A stretch of 5,283 nt of DNA from positions 1-5,283 of the forward strand of contig JBJEPV010000203.1 in assembly GCA_051881415.1 (NCBI GenBank), written 5' to 3'. The DNA is from Fimenecus sp051881415 (lineage in GTDB: Bacteria; Bacillota; Clostridia; Oscillospirales; Acutalibacteraceae). The notes under the pieces were generated by a model. The model worked only from the letters and a program-made list of their open reading frames with translations, was not told where the DNA came from and did no database searches. Shown in pieces: positions 4,611 through 5,283 of the stretch (position 1 is its first letter; each line of letters starts with the position of its first letter). Made by a program: the position numbers and the translations under genes.

Positions 4611-5283
4611 TTATTCGACGTCGGTGTAGTCCGCTTCGTAGTAGCCGTCGTCGCCTTTGCCGCCCTGTGCACCCGCATCACCGGGATTTGCGCCGCCCTG
4701 CGCCGCCTGTGCTTGGGCCGCCGCTTGATACATTGTTTCGGCAACCTTGTTGAACTTCTCCGTCAACTCGTCTTTCTTTGCCTTGATGTCGTCCATATTG
4801 TCGCCTTTGAGGGCTTCTTTGAGGGCGTCAATCTTTGCCTGAATTTCGGATTTGTCGCCTTCGGGGATTTTGTCGCCGTTTTCCTTGATAATCTTCTCGC
4901 ACTGGTAAACCATTTGGTCAGCCTCGTTGCGGGTATCAATGGATTCTTTGCGTTTCTTATCCTCTGCCGCATACTGCTCGGCTTCTTTGACCGCCTTTTC
5001 AACATCATCTTTCGACATATTGGTCGAAGAAGTGATGGAAATGGACTGTTCTTTCTGTGTGCCGAGGTCTTTTGCGGAAACATGCACAATGCCGTTGGCG
5101 TCAATATCAAAGGTCACTTCAATCTGCGGCACGCCGCGCGGTGCGGGCATAATGCCGTCGAGGTGGAACACGCCTAAGGTCTTATTGTCTTTTGCAAATT
5201 CGCGTTCGCCCTGCAAAACATGAACTTCGACCGAGGTCTGATTATCCGCCGCGGTGGAGAAGATCTGGCTCTTCTTCGTCGGG
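4611..5283 (-). CDS. dnaK: Chaperone DnaK (Hsp70), C-terminal part
   Basis: The frame is open from the right edge to TAA (4613-4611), giving the last 223 residues. The visible part begins PTKKSQIFSTAADNQTSVEV, the substrate-binding beta domain, near residue 419 in Escherichia coli numbering. It continues through VLQGERE, MPAPRGVPQIEVTFDIDANG and VHVSAKD, all hallmark Hsp70 strands. The helical lid follows (from about NMSKDDVEKAV), then a Gly/Ala/Gln-rich disordered tail ending in an acidic stretch (EADYTDVE). The ATPase domain, the interdomain linker and the start lie outside the window. DnaK binds exposed hydrophobic segments of client proteins in an ATP cycle stimulated by DnaJ, the next gene. 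The remaining length matches the family, with no frameshift. The TTG at 5216 is inside the conserved VLQGERE strand and is not a start. Confidence 0.98.
   Translation of the reverse strand, partial: PTKKSQIFSTAADNQTSVEVHVLQGEREFAKDNKTLGVFHLDGIMPAPRGVPQIEVTFDIDANGIVHVSAKDLGTQKEQSISITSSTNMSKDDVEKAVKEAEQYAAEDKKRKESIDTRNEADQMVYQCEKIIKENGDKIPEGDKSEIQAKIDALKEALKGDNMDDIKAKKDELTEKFNKVAETMYQAAAQAQAAQGGANPGDAGAQGGKGDDGYYEADYTDVE

Noticed and set aside
4365..5177. A 270-codon plus-strand open frame antisense to dnaK
   Set aside because: It lies opposite conserved dnaK codons. Long open frames antisense to dnaK are a known composition effect. It has no ribosome binding site or recognisable domain, and its hydrophobic stretches mirror codons of the lid and tail.

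Overview
The window looks like chromosomal DNA from an anaerobic gut or rumen-type Bacillota, most likely a Clostridia/Oscillospirales (Ruminococcus-like) lineage. This rests on a type I dockerin at the end of a large BspA-type leucine-rich repeat protein, the Bacillota gene order dnaK-dnaJ, moderate G+C, and a cluster of short GC-rich palindromes in an intergenic spacer. The exact species cannot be read from the sequence.

Layout. Positions 1-2492 (+) hold the 3' part of a secreted repeat protein: 30 BspA-like repeats with an AFxxC signature, a (PVD)8 linker and a complete C-terminal dockerin. Its start and any signal peptide lie upstream of the window. Positions 2493-3106 carry no gene. This spacer between two convergent genes holds nine GC-rich hairpin modules of a REP/REPIN-like family (2509-2992) and a strong bidirectional terminator (3034-3080). 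Positions 3107-4264 (-) are a complete dnaJ. Positions 4265-4610 are an unusually long dnaK-dnaJ gap, most of it occupied by a 278-bp segment bounded by 28-bp inverted repeats (23/28 identical) that begin and end with TA. This looks like a MITE. Positions 4611-5283 (-) are the 3' third of dnaK, running off the right edge.

How the parts work together. DnaK and DnaJ are the Hsp70/Hsp40 chaperone pair and are transcribed leftward, dnaK first. No CIRCE operator is visible here; if there is one it would lie upstream of the operon, outside the window. The repeat protein is functionally unrelated. Its dockerin implies docking onto a cohesin-bearing scaffoldin or cell-surface protein encoded elsewhere.

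No wholly new protein system is visible. The most unusual signals are noncoding: the putative MITE separating dnaK from dnaJ, with an additional 106-bp long imperfect hairpin inside it, and the alternating REPIN-like array with compensatory stem changes.
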